A stretch of DNA of 25,738 nt, taken from CAZFGK01 sp964518635. GTDB lineage: Bacteria > Zixibacteria > MSB-5A5 > GN15 > FEB-12. The stretch lies in assembly GCA_964518635.1 (NCBI GenBank), contig CAZFGK010000028.1:1-25738 (forward strand), read 5' to 3'. Shown here piece by piece: positions 1 to 7,613 of the stretch. Both the position numbers and the translations under genes were made by a program. The stretch's first letter is position 1, and each line of letters opens with the position of its first letter. The notes beneath the pieces were generated by a model, which saw only the letters and a list, made by a program, of their open reading frames with translations, did not search any database and had not been told where the DNA came from.

Positions 1-65
1 TACCTGTTACCTATCTCGCCGGTCTATTCTGTATACCATGTCGCCGGTCTGTACCTCAGATTAAA

Positions 66-83
66 CCCAGGGCAAGCCCTGGG
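66..83. repeat. REP-like palindrome, family A
   Basis: CCCAGGG and CCCTGGG arms flank a CAAG loop, followed by GGCACC. The same design (CCC-G-rich arm, CAAG loop, then a GGCCACC tail) recurs at 18210-18234 and, inverted, at 19745-19767, so this is a dispersed intergenic repeat family rather than a single terminator. No T-run follows. Confidence 0.6.
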
Positions 84-96
84 GCACCGAAGGAAA

Positions 97-134
97 GATC
101 CCGCACCCGTAGCGGGCCACCAAGAGAAGATAAA
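97..134. repeat. GC-rich repeat, family B, copy 1
   Basis: It shares CCCGCACCCG and CGGGCCACCAAGAG with 2221-2262, with a different spacer between the blocks. The GGGCCACC tail is also seen in family A copies, so the two families may be related. Confidence 0.55.
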
Positions 135-470
135 CCCAGTGCAAACCCCGTGAGTTGCCGAAGAAATTGTACTGCTAATACGGTAGTCCTTCCGTTTCAG
201 CACTCGCTGGAATGTCACCTTCGGGTTAGCTCATCAGATCAGAAAGTGTCTGCAGGAATTCAAGACCTTGAGCGGGCGTTTAGGGCTACCGATGATTGAA
301 TACTCCTGAATGAACACTCTAAAATGAATACTTCTGAGTATGGGCAACATGACTGAGGTAAGATTGACAGATTTTGGGAATTCGACTATGCTACTCATCG
401 AAAAAAAAAATCTGAATTTCTGCGTCTTTGTACCACGTTTTCGATGCAGATGATGAAGTAGAGGGTAGTC

Positions 471-2093
471 ATGTTGACTCATTTCAAGTTTACCTCCAAG
501 TCGCTCAGTCTTCTTGTGTTGATCCTCATCAGTGGCTGTAGCGACAAGATTACCAATGTCTATGAATCAATCGAAGTCTCGACGGGAGTGATCTATGGTC
601 GAGTGACTCCGTATGATGCCGGGAACAGAGTCGAAGCGAGACTTGGAACGTTTACTCGAATGAAAAGCTGTGATTCTCTGGGTTTTTTCACGGTCGATTC
701 TCTGAATCCCGGACAGTACCAACTTCGCCTATACACGCCACTCGGACTGACGCATGCGGTGGGGTCAGCAGTTGTTGAGTCAGGTCGTGCGACCGACGTT
801 GGCATACTTTCAGCAGGAAAACTCCCTCAGCCCTTCATGTATATCAGTCCGTCTGATGGCGACTCAAGTGTTCAAATCACCAGTAGCTTTTTCATTCTTT
901 CAGAATCTCCGCTTCAGATTGAGTCGTTGAGGAAAGGAGTCACTTTTGAACCGTCTACCGAGGGGGAGTGGTATGCATATGTAGGGGACGATGGGGATTT
1001 CTATTACTACTTCAATCCAACTGCGCAGTTTCGAAGCGAAACAGATTACACCGTGCAAATCGACGGTTCATTCAATTATACCGCTGATCAGTCATGGACT
1101 GATACGATTATCGTTCGGTTTCGGACTCAGGGATTCCATCTCGATTCCTATGAGGGAGGAACAAATCTGGCAGCAGTGCCGCCAAATTTTCCGGCGAATC
1201 AATACTACGCCCTCCTTCGCCTGCATTTTTCAGAGCTCGTCCCTTCCAGTTCATTTCAGTATATCCGGTCCGAGCCGCCATACCCGATGATAAAGTGGCA
1301 TGATGTTGGTGGTCCGCTGGGTCCACGAAGCGTCTATATTCGCATGCTCACTGATCTGGTGCCTGATTCAAAAATTCTATTTATCATTGATTCAGGTATG
1401 CCAAGCATGAATGGTGGTGTGTTCCGCGTTCCTGACACCATTCATGTTCAAGTCCAGCCGCTGATTGCAACAGCATTTCGATTCAACGGAGATACTCTTC
1501 TTGAGCCGAAGAGACCTACCCTCGGTGCACTCTGGTTCAATGCGCTGGTTGACCCTGACTCTCTTGATCGCGCAGCAACATTTTCCCCCTACATTCCAGG
1601 ATTCTGGTATCGTGATCCACAGGCAGAGAAGTATCAGGTTCGATTTTATCCGACCGACACGGCATCCCTGATCGATGATCAGGTCTATACGCTTTCAATT
1701 GACAGTACCATTGGGCTTGCTTCCGGCAAGCCGCTCAAGCTCAAAGCTCCGCTGTCATTCAGAACACTGGGGGCATTCGTTCGGAGTACCTCTCCCGGTT
1801 ATGCAATTCACAATGTCGTTTCGACAGTCGATATTGTGATCAATTTCAACCTGCCGATGGATCGACCGAGCACTGAACAGGCATTCAAGCTCATGAAGAA
1901 CGACACGATCCCGGTGAGTGGAGTGTTCAACTATTATGGCCCGACCTACGATGGTAACTACGGAATGTCTTTCAACCCGGACTCCAATCTGACATACGGC
2001 CTGTATCGCTATACGCTCGACACTACTGCGCTTTCGCAAAGTGGTAAGAACTTGAAAAAAGGAGTGAACAGCTTCTTTTCTGTCGGATTCTAG
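471..2093 (+). CDS. Outer-surface lipoprotein with Ig-like (Big_5) domains
   Basis: A 540-residue predicted lipoprotein. The N-terminus has a Lys-containing n-region, a leucine-rich hydrophobic core and a lipobox LISGC with the acylated Cys at residue 23. After the signal comes a short beta-rich segment (about 38-95; GVIYGRV, then SLGFFTVDSLNPGQYQLRL) that looks like a carboxypeptidase-regulatory-like/SdrD-B fold. Several repeats follow, starting P-x-D/G-x-x-x-V and ending in TLS/FRT-type strands, as in bacterial Ig-like Big_5 domains; the clearest are near 122-220 and 435-540. These folds normally display or extend surface proteins; no catalytic motif is visible. It stands alone: the next gene is convergent. 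The ATG start is preceded by a modest AGAGGG, and the signal peptide begins right there, which fixes the start. The substrate or partner is unknown. Confidence 0.75.
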   Translation: MLTHFKFTSKSLSLLVLILISGCSDKITNVYESIEVSTGVIYGRVTPYDAGNRVEARLGTFTRMKSCDSLGFFTVDSLNPGQYQLRLYTPLGLTHAVGSAVVESGRATDVGILSAGKLPQPFMYISPSDGDSSVQITSSFFILSESPLQIESLRKGVTFEPSTEGEWYAYVGDDGDFYYYFNPTAQFRSETDYTVQIDGSFNYTADQSWTDTIIVRFRTQGFHLDSYEGGTNLAAVPPNFPANQYYALLRLHFSELVPSSSFQYIRSEPPYPMIKWHDVGGPLGPRSVYIRMLTDLVPDSKILFIIDSGMPSMNGGVFRVPDTIHVQVQPLIATAFRFNGDTLLEPKRPTLGALWFNALVDPDSLDRAATFSPYIPGFWYRDPQAEKYQVRFYPTDTASLIDDQVYTLSIDSTIGLASGKPLKLKAPLSFRTLGAFVRSTSPGYAIHNVVSTVDIVINFNLPMDRPSTEQAFKLMKNDTIPVSGVFNYYGPTYDGNYGMSFNPDSNLTYGLYRYTLDTTALSQSGKNLKKGVNSFFSVGF

Positions 2094-2140
2094 ACTTGGG
2101 TGAGCTGATCACCAGATCAGGGTGACAAGATCAACTCCTG

Positions 2141-2216
2141 TCTTGTAGGGCGGTCTTGGCTTCCAAGCCGCCGTTTTCAAGAATGGCGGGTCAGAAGCTG
2201 ACCACGCCCTACAAGA
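2141..2216. repeat. 76-bp inverted-repeat element
   Basis: The perfect 12-bp terminal inverted repeats are TCTTGTAGGGCG (2141-2152) and CGCCCTACAAGA (2205-2216). Inside are two further hairpin-capable segments: CTTGGC/CCAAG around 2155-2167, and a perfect GGTCAG-AAG-CTGACC at 2189-2203. The element would fold as a cruciform with two side hairpins, as in REP doublets or tiny MITEs. It lies between the convergent lipoprotein and ATPase genes and encodes nothing. Confidence 0.65.
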
Positions 2217-2220
2217 GAAG

Positions 2221-2262
2221 ACCCCGCACCCGAAAAGGGTGACGGGCCACCAAGAGGAATAG
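2221..2262. repeat. GC-rich repeat, family B, copy 2 (possible ATPase terminator)
   Basis: It matches 97-134 in CCCGCACCCG and CGGGCCACCAAGAG. On the minus strand it folds into a roughly 9-bp stem with one bulge (CCCG-T-CACCC / GGGTGCGGG) followed by a pyrimidine-rich tract. It lies just past the stop of the minus-strand ATPase, so it may double as a weak terminator. Confidence 0.5.
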
Positions 2263-2284
2263 ATATTCAACGCAATCTTGATCC

Positions 2285-4144
2285 CTACATATCCGTCTCA
2301 ATGTCAGAGTGGAATGTCAAGCGAAGGGCATTCACAATCGCGATGATATCGATTCCCTCCTGAATCAAGGCACCCGCGACAGGAGTAATATATCCCATCG
2401 ACGCGAAGATCATTCCGATCACGCTGATCAGCATCCCGCCAACTGCGCTCTGCAGCGCGATCTTGCGCATCGCCGTACTGATATGCAGCAGTTCATCCAC
2501 CTTCACGAGTGAACTTTCCAGAATCACCGCTCCGGCTGATTCGGCTGTGACCGCAGTCGCCTGCCCGAAGGCAATCCCGACCGTTGCGGTTGCGAGAGCG
2601 GGGGCATCATTGATTCCATCCCCCATGAAAAGTGTCGGACCCTTTGCTGTTGCCTCACGCACGAATTCGACTTTTTGCTCAGGGCTTTGCGAGGCATACA
2701 TCTCTGTGATCTTCATCGCATCGGCAAGATAGCGAACCTCTGATTCACGATCACCACTCAGCAAAACCACGCGATCAAACTGATGCTGCGGCGATAAATG
2801 CGAAATAAATGACGAACCATCTGCGCGCGGTGTGTCGCGAAATCTCATCGTCGCGGCGTAATGATCATCAATCGTAATCACACACTCCATACCGGAAACA
2901 ACCGGAGGGAGAAGTTCGATTGCATCCGGCTGATGTTCGAGCAATTGTTTCCGACTGGTGACTCCAATAGCATGTCCATCGACAATGCCGATCAATCCCT
3001 GTCCGGGCCGCTCGGAGACGCGAGAGGTGTCGCTGAGTGGCAATCCTCGTTTGGTGGCTTCAGCAGAGATCGCAGAGGCAAGGGGATGTTTTGAATATCG
3101 TTCCAGACTCGCAGTCATGGCGAGGACACGGTCTGCTTGCAAACCAGAAGCGGGGAGAATATCGATCAGTTCCGGGCGACCATAGGTGAGGGTGCCGGTC
3201 TTGTCGAAGATCGCAGTTTTGCAAATCGGCAATCGCTCGAGGACTGTCGGGTCTTTAATAATGATGCCGCGACGTGCTGCCAGTGATATCGCGCTGATAA
3301 TCGTGATCGGAATCGCAATCAGGAGCGGACACGGTGTCGCAATCACAAGAACAGAAAGAAAACGAGTGGCATCTCCGCTGATTGCCCAAGTAGTGCCGGC
3401 TATGATCAAGGCAAGTGGTGTGAACCAACTCCCAAGCTGATCGCCGAGACGACGAAGCTGCGGCCGTTTCTGTTCCGCCTCTTCCATTACTTGCATGATC
3501 TGTGCGTAACGGGAATCAGCAGCAAGTTTTTCGGCACTCACGGCGAGTAATGTTTCCCCATTCACTGCACCGGAGAGGACTTGAGTGCCGGGGGCTTTAT
3601 CGACCGAGTAGGGCTCGCCGGTGAGATAGGATTCATCCATGGTGCCGAAGCCCTCGGTGACGATTCCATCTACGGGGCAGGTTTCATGAGGGAATACGAC
3701 TATTTCATCGCCGATACAAATCTCAGAGATTTTGATTTCGACGAGCTTTCCGTTTTCACGACGGTGCGCAATCGCCGGCATACGTTTGGCGAGGGCATCG
3801 AGTACGGAGGATGCCTTGCGCATAGCGAAGGCCTCAAGTGCCTGTCCACCGGAGAGCATGAGAATGACCAAAACTGCAGCGTAGTATTCACCGAGAATCG
3901 TTGCGACAATGACTGAGATCGCTGCGAGTAGATCAGTCCCGAATTCGCCTCGAAAGACCTGCCGAAATATCCCCCAGATGAGCGGAATGCCGCCGAGGAG
4001 GATGACCGCCCAGAGAGGGAGATGAGGGAGAGAGAATCGCTCGGTTGAATCGTGTCCGTACCATTGTAGTACTAGTGCCACAGCAATAGCGAGAATCGCC
4101 GCAATGGCGGTGATAGTCTCTGATTGAAGACGACGGTTTGGCAC
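2285..4144 (-). CDS. P1B-type heavy-metal-transporting ATPase, probable P1B-5 subgroup
   Basis: A 619-residue membrane pump that uses ATP to move a transition metal out of the cytoplasm. All P-type landmarks are present: TGEP (175-178), the phosphorylated Asp in DKTGT (D314), the P1B-specific HP dipeptide (353-354) and GDGINDAP (508-515). The transmembrane metal motif is TPCP (270-273) instead of the CPC of Cu/Zn pumps, and the last helix carries QEGID (595-599). From family knowledge this combination points to the P1B-5 subgroup (Ni/Fe-linked), although substrate cannot be read with certainty. There is no N-terminal heavy-metal-binding domain; the chain starts directly with the first membrane pair. 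Start is GTG, with a weak GGAAAA upstream. The gene is monocistronic, convergent with the lipoprotein and divergent from the PH-domain gene. Confidence is high for a P1B ATPase, moderate for the subgroup. Confidence 0.9.
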   Translation of the reverse strand: MPNRRLQSETITAIAAILAIAVALVLQWYGHDSTERFSLPHLPLWAVILLGGIPLIWGIFRQVFRGEFGTDLLAAISVIVATILGEYYAAVLVILMLSGGQALEAFAMRKASSVLDALAKRMPAIAHRRENGKLVEIKISEICIGDEIVVFPHETCPVDGIVTEGFGTMDESYLTGEPYSVDKAPGTQVLSGAVNGETLLAVSAEKLAADSRYAQIMQVMEEAEQKRPQLRRLGDQLGSWFTPLALIIAGTTWAISGDATRFLSVLVIATPCPLLIAIPITIISAISLAARRGIIIKDPTVLERLPICKTAIFDKTGTLTYGRPELIDILPASGLQADRVLAMTASLERYSKHPLASAISAEATKRGLPLSDTSRVSERPGQGLIGIVDGHAIGVTSRKQLLEHQPDAIELLPPVVSGMECVITIDDHYAATMRFRDTPRADGSSFISHLSPQHQFDRVVLLSGDRESEVRYLADAMKITEMYASQSPEQKVEFVREATAKGPTLFMGDGINDAPALATATVGIAFGQATAVTAESAGAVILESSLVKVDELLHISTAMRKIALQSAVGGMLISVIGMIFASMGYITPVAGALIQEGIDIIAIVNALRLTFHSDIETDM

Positions 4145-4300
4145 TGTTTTCCGTTAAATTCGTGAAACGTACATGAGATGATTTACTGTCGTCAAAACAT
4201 AGATCAGATGTGAGAATACCGCAATGTAGATTGAGCTTCATTGTCTTTTTCATTCAAAATCACTTACTTACCTGTAGGCATTGCGTCATAAGAGGAATGT

Positions 4301-4885
4301 ATGGAAGCCCACATTGCAGACAGACTCAGACCATATTTGTTAGCCGGTGAATCTCTTCAATGGGCTGGTCGCCCAAAGCAGGGAATCGTGTTTCGGACTG
4401 TAGATTTTTTCTTGGTTCCATTCTCGATGATCTGGTGCGGCGGTGTCATGTTTGGATTATTCAATGCAGTGTCATCTGGTAGGGTTGCGCCGATGGTCGT
4501 GACTGGCTTTATGTCATTGATTGGTCTTTATATGCTTGTTGGCCGATTTATCGTGGATCAAAGACTACGAGAGCAAACTTGGTTTGGTTTGACACAAGAA
4601 CGGGCCATTGTTCTGACAACATGGTTTCAACCTTCCGTGCGATCTGTTGTAGTCAACTCCGTAGGTGAAATTAGTCTCTCTGAAAACATGAATGGCACAC
4701 AAAGCATTACATTCGGCTCTGACGGAGCACGTTCAATGCGAGGTCTTCACATGCCCGGTACAGGAAGCACACTTGCACCTTGCTTTGAGATGATCTCAGA
4801 CGGAAAAGAAGTGTATACGCTGATTCAGAAGATGCAGATGCAAAGGAGCTCGATTGCCGACCCCAATTCTCGTCGCTCGTTCTGA
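4301..4885 (+). CDS. PH-domain-like membrane protein
   Basis: A 194-residue protein without an enzymatic motif. The N-terminal segment (about 12-30: LLAGESLQWAGRPKQGIVF) resembles small bacterial proteins annotated as PH-domain-containing membrane proteins. Two hydrophobic segments follow (about 34-57 and 65-82). A soluble, strand-rich part begins at about 92 (WFGLTQERAIVL), where that family places its bacterial PH fold. RBS GAGGA lies 4 nt before the ATG. The gene's last 32 nt overlap the following HerA-like ATPase, whose ribosome binding site lies inside this gene, so the two are probably translationally coupled. The role is unknown; a membrane-anchored partner of the ATPase is a guess from context only. 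Confidence 0.65.
   Translation: MEAHIADRLRPYLLAGESLQWAGRPKQGIVFRTVDFFLVPFSMIWCGGVMFGLFNAVSSGRVAPMVVTGFMSLIGLYMLVGRFIVDQRLREQTWFGLTQERAIVLTTWFQPSVRSVVVNSVGEISLSENMNGTQSITFGSDGARSMRGLHMPGTGSTLAPCFEMISDGKEVYTLIQKMQMQRSSIADPNSRRSF
4843..4856 (+). promoter_or_regulatory. RBS fixing the TTG start of the HerA-like ATPase
   Basis: AAGGAG (4843-4848) lies 5 nt before the TTG at 4854, inside the end of the upstream gene. There is no ATG between it and the Walker A motif, so TTG is the supported start. Confidence 0.7.
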
Positions 4886-6308
4886 AAAAGAACTCTGTCT
4901 CCTCCCCAAGCTCGCCAACCGTCACGGTCTTATCGCCGGTGCAACCGGTACGGGCAAAACTGTTACGCTGCAGACCATCATCGAGCAGTTCAGCCGGATC
5001 GGAACGCCGGTCTTCGTTGCCGATGTCAAAGGAGACCTTGCCGGACTCTCTGCCATCGGCGGAAACAAACCGGGAATCGCTGAACGCGCGAAGGAGATGG
5101 GTGTTGCTGACTTCGCTCCCGAAGCAACTCCCGTCACACTCTGGGATGTGTATGGGACGAATGGTCTACCCTTTCGGACGACGATCTCTGATTTCGGACC
5201 GCTGCTTCTTGCTCGATTGCTCGATCTGAATGATGTCCAGTCGGGCGTTTTGAATGTTCTCTTCCGCGTTGCTGATGAATCAGGGCTTCTGCTGCTTGAT
5301 CTGAAAGATCTGCGCGCGATGCTTCAGCATGGGAGTGAACGGGCTACCGAAATCTCAGCGCAATATGGCAAGATCACACCGGCGAGTATTGCTGCGATAC
5401 AGCGCAGTTTACTCTCACTTGAAGACCAGGGTGCAGATTCATTCTTTGGGGAGCCATCAGTTGAACTATCCGATTTGATTCGAACTGCGAGTAATGGACG
5501 GGGGATGGTTAACATCCTCGCCGCTGAGAAACTGTATCAGTCACCACGACTCTATGCGACGACCCTACTCTGGTTACTCGCGGAACTTTTTGAACAACTT
5601 CCAGAAATCGGTGATCCAGAGCAGCCCAAATTCGTGCTCGTCTTTGATGAGGCACATTTGCTTTTTGAAGACGCACCAAAAGTGCTTACCGACAAGATCG
5701 AACAGGTAGTTCGTCTCATTCGCTCCAAAGGGGTTGGAGTATATTTTGTAACTCAGAACCCGTTGGACATCTCGACTGATGTCCTCGCGCAACTTGGGAA
5801 TCGGGTGCAGCATGCCCTGCGTGCATTCACGCCGAAGGATCAGAAAACGGTCAAGTCGGTCGCGCAGACCTTTCGACAGAATCCGACGCTCGATACTGAG
5901 AAAGTCATTACTGAGCTTGGTGTCGGTGAAGCCCTCGTTTCGTTTTTGCAGCCGGATGGGAGTCCATCGGTGGTTGAGCGAGGAAAAGTGATTCCGCCAC
6001 GCAGCCGGATCGGCGCAATCAGTGCTGAAGAGCGCACCGCACTGGTGAATGGGTCACTCCTGCATACTCGCTATTCAAAGATGATTGATCGTGAATCTGC
6101 CTATGAAATGCTTTCACGTCGGGCAGAAGCCTCAGCAACAGAAGCGGCTGCAGAGAAACCGGAGAGATCACCATCAAAGAGTGCTGGTCGTCAGCCAGAC
6201 AGTATGGGGATGATCTTTGCGAAGACTGCAATGCGCTCAGTCGCGAGTCGCGCCGGAACAATGCTGATTCGCGGGGTGCTCGGCGCATTGATGGGGAAGA
6301 AACGGTAG
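4854..6308 (+). CDS. HerA-like/DUF853 (YjgR-type) P-loop ATPase
   Basis: A 484-residue cytoplasmic ATPase. Walker A GATGTGKT sits at 29-36, unusually close to the N-terminus. Walker B VLVFDEAHLL is at 261-270, and a sensor-like YFVTQNP follows at 297-303. This layout (very early P-loop, VADVKGDLAGL at 55-65, DEAHLLF) is that of the DUF853 family, relatives of E. coli YjgR and of the HerA/FtsK translocase superfamily. The length is normal for the family. The C-terminus (425-484) is Ala/Ser/Glu-rich, then basic, ending in GKKR. DUF853 proteins have no settled function; there is no NurA nuclease neighbour, so a DNA end-resection role like archaeal HerA-NurA is not supported. It follows the PH-domain membrane gene with a 32-nt overlap. 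Confidence 0.85.
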   Translation: MPTPILVARSEKELCLLPKLANRHGLIAGATGTGKTVTLQTIIEQFSRIGTPVFVADVKGDLAGLSAIGGNKPGIAERAKEMGVADFAPEATPVTLWDVYGTNGLPFRTTISDFGPLLLARLLDLNDVQSGVLNVLFRVADESGLLLLDLKDLRAMLQHGSERATEISAQYGKITPASIAAIQRSLLSLEDQGADSFFGEPSVELSDLIRTASNGRGMVNILAAEKLYQSPRLYATTLLWLLAELFEQLPEIGDPEQPKFVLVFDEAHLLFEDAPKVLTDKIEQVVRLIRSKGVGVYFVTQNPLDISTDVLAQLGNRVQHALRAFTPKDQKTVKSVAQTFRQNPTLDTEKVITELGVGEALVSFLQPDGSPSVVERGKVIPPRSRIGAISAEERTALVNGSLLHTRYSKMIDRESAYEMLSRRAEASATEAAAEKPERSPSKSAGRQPDSMGMIFAKTAMRSVASRAGTMLIRGVLGALMGKKR

Positions 6309-6333
6309 TACTTACAAATCTCCGATTCTCTGC

Positions 6334-6367
6334 AAAAAAAAGGAGCGAATTCAGCTGAATTCGCTCC
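6334..6367 (-). terminator. Intrinsic terminator of the cupin gene
   Basis: A perfect 26-bp palindrome (6342-6367, 13-bp arms beginning GGAGCGAATTCAG) is followed on the minus strand by eight T residues (6341 down to 6334). It sits about 20 bp past the cupin stop. The T-run is only on the minus-strand exit side, so it acts for the minus-strand gene. The plus-strand ATPase ends 33 bp before the stem, and no T-run follows in its direction. Confidence 0.85.
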
Positions 6368-6387
6368 GGTCATCAAGAATGTGCTTT

Positions 6388-6795
6388 CTATTTTGTTTCC
6401 GTCGCAGGTTTCGCAGGTGCTGGTTCTTTCAGTTCGACCTGAAAGATTTTGATCTCAGTCTTCCCGATATTTTCGCCCGAGTGAGCGACCGCAGGGAGAA
6501 ACATCACTTCCCCTTCTTTCCCTGTAATCTCGACCGGCTTTTCACCCTGATTAGTGATACGAAGGGTGCCACCAGTAACCCAATAAATCACATGATCGGG
6601 GTGTGAATGCATGGCGATACTCTTGCCGGGTGCGAAGGTGATAATGTTGGCACGCATCCGTTCATTTTCAAGCAAGGTCTTGTAAATGGTCGGATCGACT
6701 TTGATCGGATCCTGCCCCTGAACTACCGGTACGAGACTTGCGAGCATGGCTACAGTCCCCAGCACTGCACCAATCGTTCGAACCCATCTTGCCAT
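6388..6795 (-). CDS. Secreted single-domain cupin protein
   Basis: A 135-residue protein with a Sec signal peptide: an Arg-rich start, a hydrophobic core at about 8-25, and probable cleavage near VQG-QD at 27. The remainder is one small RmlC-type beta-barrel. Cupin motif 1 gives the metal ligands MHSHPDH (H63, H65) and motif 2 gives PAVAHSGEN (H105). The fourth usual ligand, a Glu in motif 1, is not obvious. Such periplasmic cupins bind a metal or small molecule; the substrate cannot be read. The Pro/Ala/Lys tail (123-135) is low complexity. The ATG has AAGGAGA about 6 nt upstream. The gene has its own candidate promoter, leader stem-loop and terminator, so it is likely monocistronic. Confidence 0.75.
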   Translation of the reverse strand: MARWVRTIGAVLGTVAMLASLVPVVQGQDPIKVDPTIYKTLLENERMRANIITFAPGKSIAMHSHPDHVIYWVTGGTLRITNQGEKPVEITGKEGEVMFLPAVAHSGENIGKTEIKIFQVELKEPAPAKPATETK

Positions 6796-6828
6796 CTCTC
6801 TCTCCTTCTTGCTCCTGGTTGATTCCGT

Positions 6829-6848
6829 AATCTCACTCCTGTGAGATT
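6829..6848 (-). promoter_or_regulatory. Leader stem-loop or operator upstream of the cupin gene
   Basis: AATCTCAC and GTGAGATT form a perfect 8-bp inverted repeat around a 4-nt loop, 34 bp before the cupin ATG. It lies just downstream of the candidate promoter at 6861-6889. It could be an operator or a 5'-stabilising mRNA hairpin; no T-run follows, so it is not a terminator. Confidence 0.45.
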
Positions 6849-6860
6849 TCCTGTCATGAG

Positions 6861-6889
6861 CAGATAAAATGCGAGTGATTAGAGGTCAA
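6861..6889 (-). promoter_or_regulatory. Candidate sigma-70-type promoter for the cupin gene
   Basis: On the minus strand TTGACC (6889-6884) is separated by 17 nt from TATCTG (6866-6861). The -35 is a 5/6 match, but the -10 is only a 3/6 match. The position, about 70 bp before the ATG, fits. Confidence 0.4.
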
Positions 6890-6947
6890 CCAAAACTCAA
6901 GAGTGTGTTGTTCGAAAAGAGCGCAAATGTTCTCGAAAGTTGATACT

Positions 6948-6971
6948 CGGGGGTGACACGCATCACCCCCG
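6948..6971 (-). terminator. GC-rich hairpin after the SnoaL-like gene
   Basis: CGGGGGTGA and TCACCCCCG arms (9 bp) flank a 6-nt loop, 15 bp past the stop of the minus-strand gene. No T-run follows on the minus strand, while GTTTGTTT follows on the plus strand, so termination in the useful direction is only possible, not clear. Confidence 0.45.
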
Positions 6972-6985
6972 GTTTGTTTGCTATC

Positions 6986-7381
6986 TTACGCCCAATAGGC
7001 ATCCCAGTTGTACAGATCAAAGAAGTGTTCTTTGCCCGACACAATCTTGCCGTCATTCACCACAAATGTAATGCAGCACATCGCATCCAGTTGTTTGCCG
7101 TTTCGTATTCCAATATTGCGATGAACACCGACAACATTCCCTTGCGAGTCTGCAGTTACGGACATGAGCTCGGCCTTGAATGTCCCGTTTGACTCACCGC
7201 CATAACGGCCGAAATGAGTAAACACATCTTGTTGCCCTTTGCGAAGGCCAGCAATCGAGGTCTTGCCCGGCGTTTCCCAACTGCAATTTTTGTCGAAGAC
7301 ATCACTGAGTAATGCAATATCAGCGGTGTTGAATCCGTGATAGCCACGGCGAACGACATCGGCGGCTTGTTCTGCGGTCAT
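6986..7381 (-). CDS. SnoaL/NTF2-like small protein
   Basis: A 131-residue protein of the SnoaL-like/NTF2 alpha-beta barrel type. It shows the usual N-terminal helix with AEQAADVVRRGYHGFNTAD, a first strand with NCSWETPGK, a middle G-x-x-V-F-x-H-F-x-x-Y segment and a C-terminal strand ending in VSGKEHFFD. Family members are small isomerases, cyclases or orphan ligand-binding proteins; the active-site pair cannot be assigned. I chose the ATG at 7381 because AAAGGAAA lies about 7 nt upstream and the fold starts there. An ATG 12 codons earlier (7417) has no ribosome binding site. It is on the same strand as the cupin gene but 190 bp apart, with hairpins between, so probably a separate unit. Confidence 0.7.
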   Translation of the reverse strand: MTAEQAADVVRRGYHGFNTADIALLSDVFDKNCSWETPGKTSIAGLRKGQQDVFTHFGRYGGESNGTFKAELMSVTADSQGNVVGVHRNIGIRNGKQLDAMCCITFVVNDGKIVSGKEHFFDLYNWDAYWA

Positions 7382-7519
7382 TGTTGTTTCCTTTGCTGTG
7401 CTCGTCGATGCGAACATGAGGTTGGTGAATTTTTCATCCCCCTAACTGTTGGGGCGCAAGATGCGAGTATACCCCCTGAAATCCTTGCATGGCAAGAACG
7501 TTACGGGATTCATAGAAAC

Positions 7520-7556
7520 AAAAAAGCCCCGGGGACATTAAGTACACAGGGGCTTT
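7520..7556 (-). terminator. Intrinsic terminator of the metH-metF operon
   Basis: On the minus strand AAAGCCCC (from 7556) pairs with GGGGCTTT (to 7523) and runs into further T residues (six in all, 7525-7520). It lies about 57 bp past the metF stop. Confidence 0.8.
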
Positions 7557-7613
7557 CAGATGGTCTTGTTAAGCGTCGAATTTCTTCACCAAACAAACTT
7601 GTCAGCGCAAACA

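Larger units (their letters stand above)
1..470. other. Gene-free repeat-bearing region at window start
   Basis: I see no credible gene here. The short reading frames on the minus strand lack ribosome binding sites and family resemblance. The region holds a 7-bp-arm palindrome (66-83), a second GC-rich repeat (97-134) with a copy near 2221, a degenerate relative of the first at about 132-160, and an A10 tract at about 402-411. A short open plus-strand frame (187-309) ends in a TGA and could be the tail of a decayed gene, but nothing in it is recognisable. Confidence 0.6.

Noticed and set aside
187..309. Open plus-strand frame ending in TGA, possibly the C-terminal remnant of a gene
   Set aside because: Forty codons, no start or ribosome binding site, and no recognisable family; it could be chance.
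4854..6308. HerA-NurA DNA end-processing system
   Set aside because: No NurA-type nuclease gene is adjacent; the partner gene is a membrane protein without nuclease motifs.
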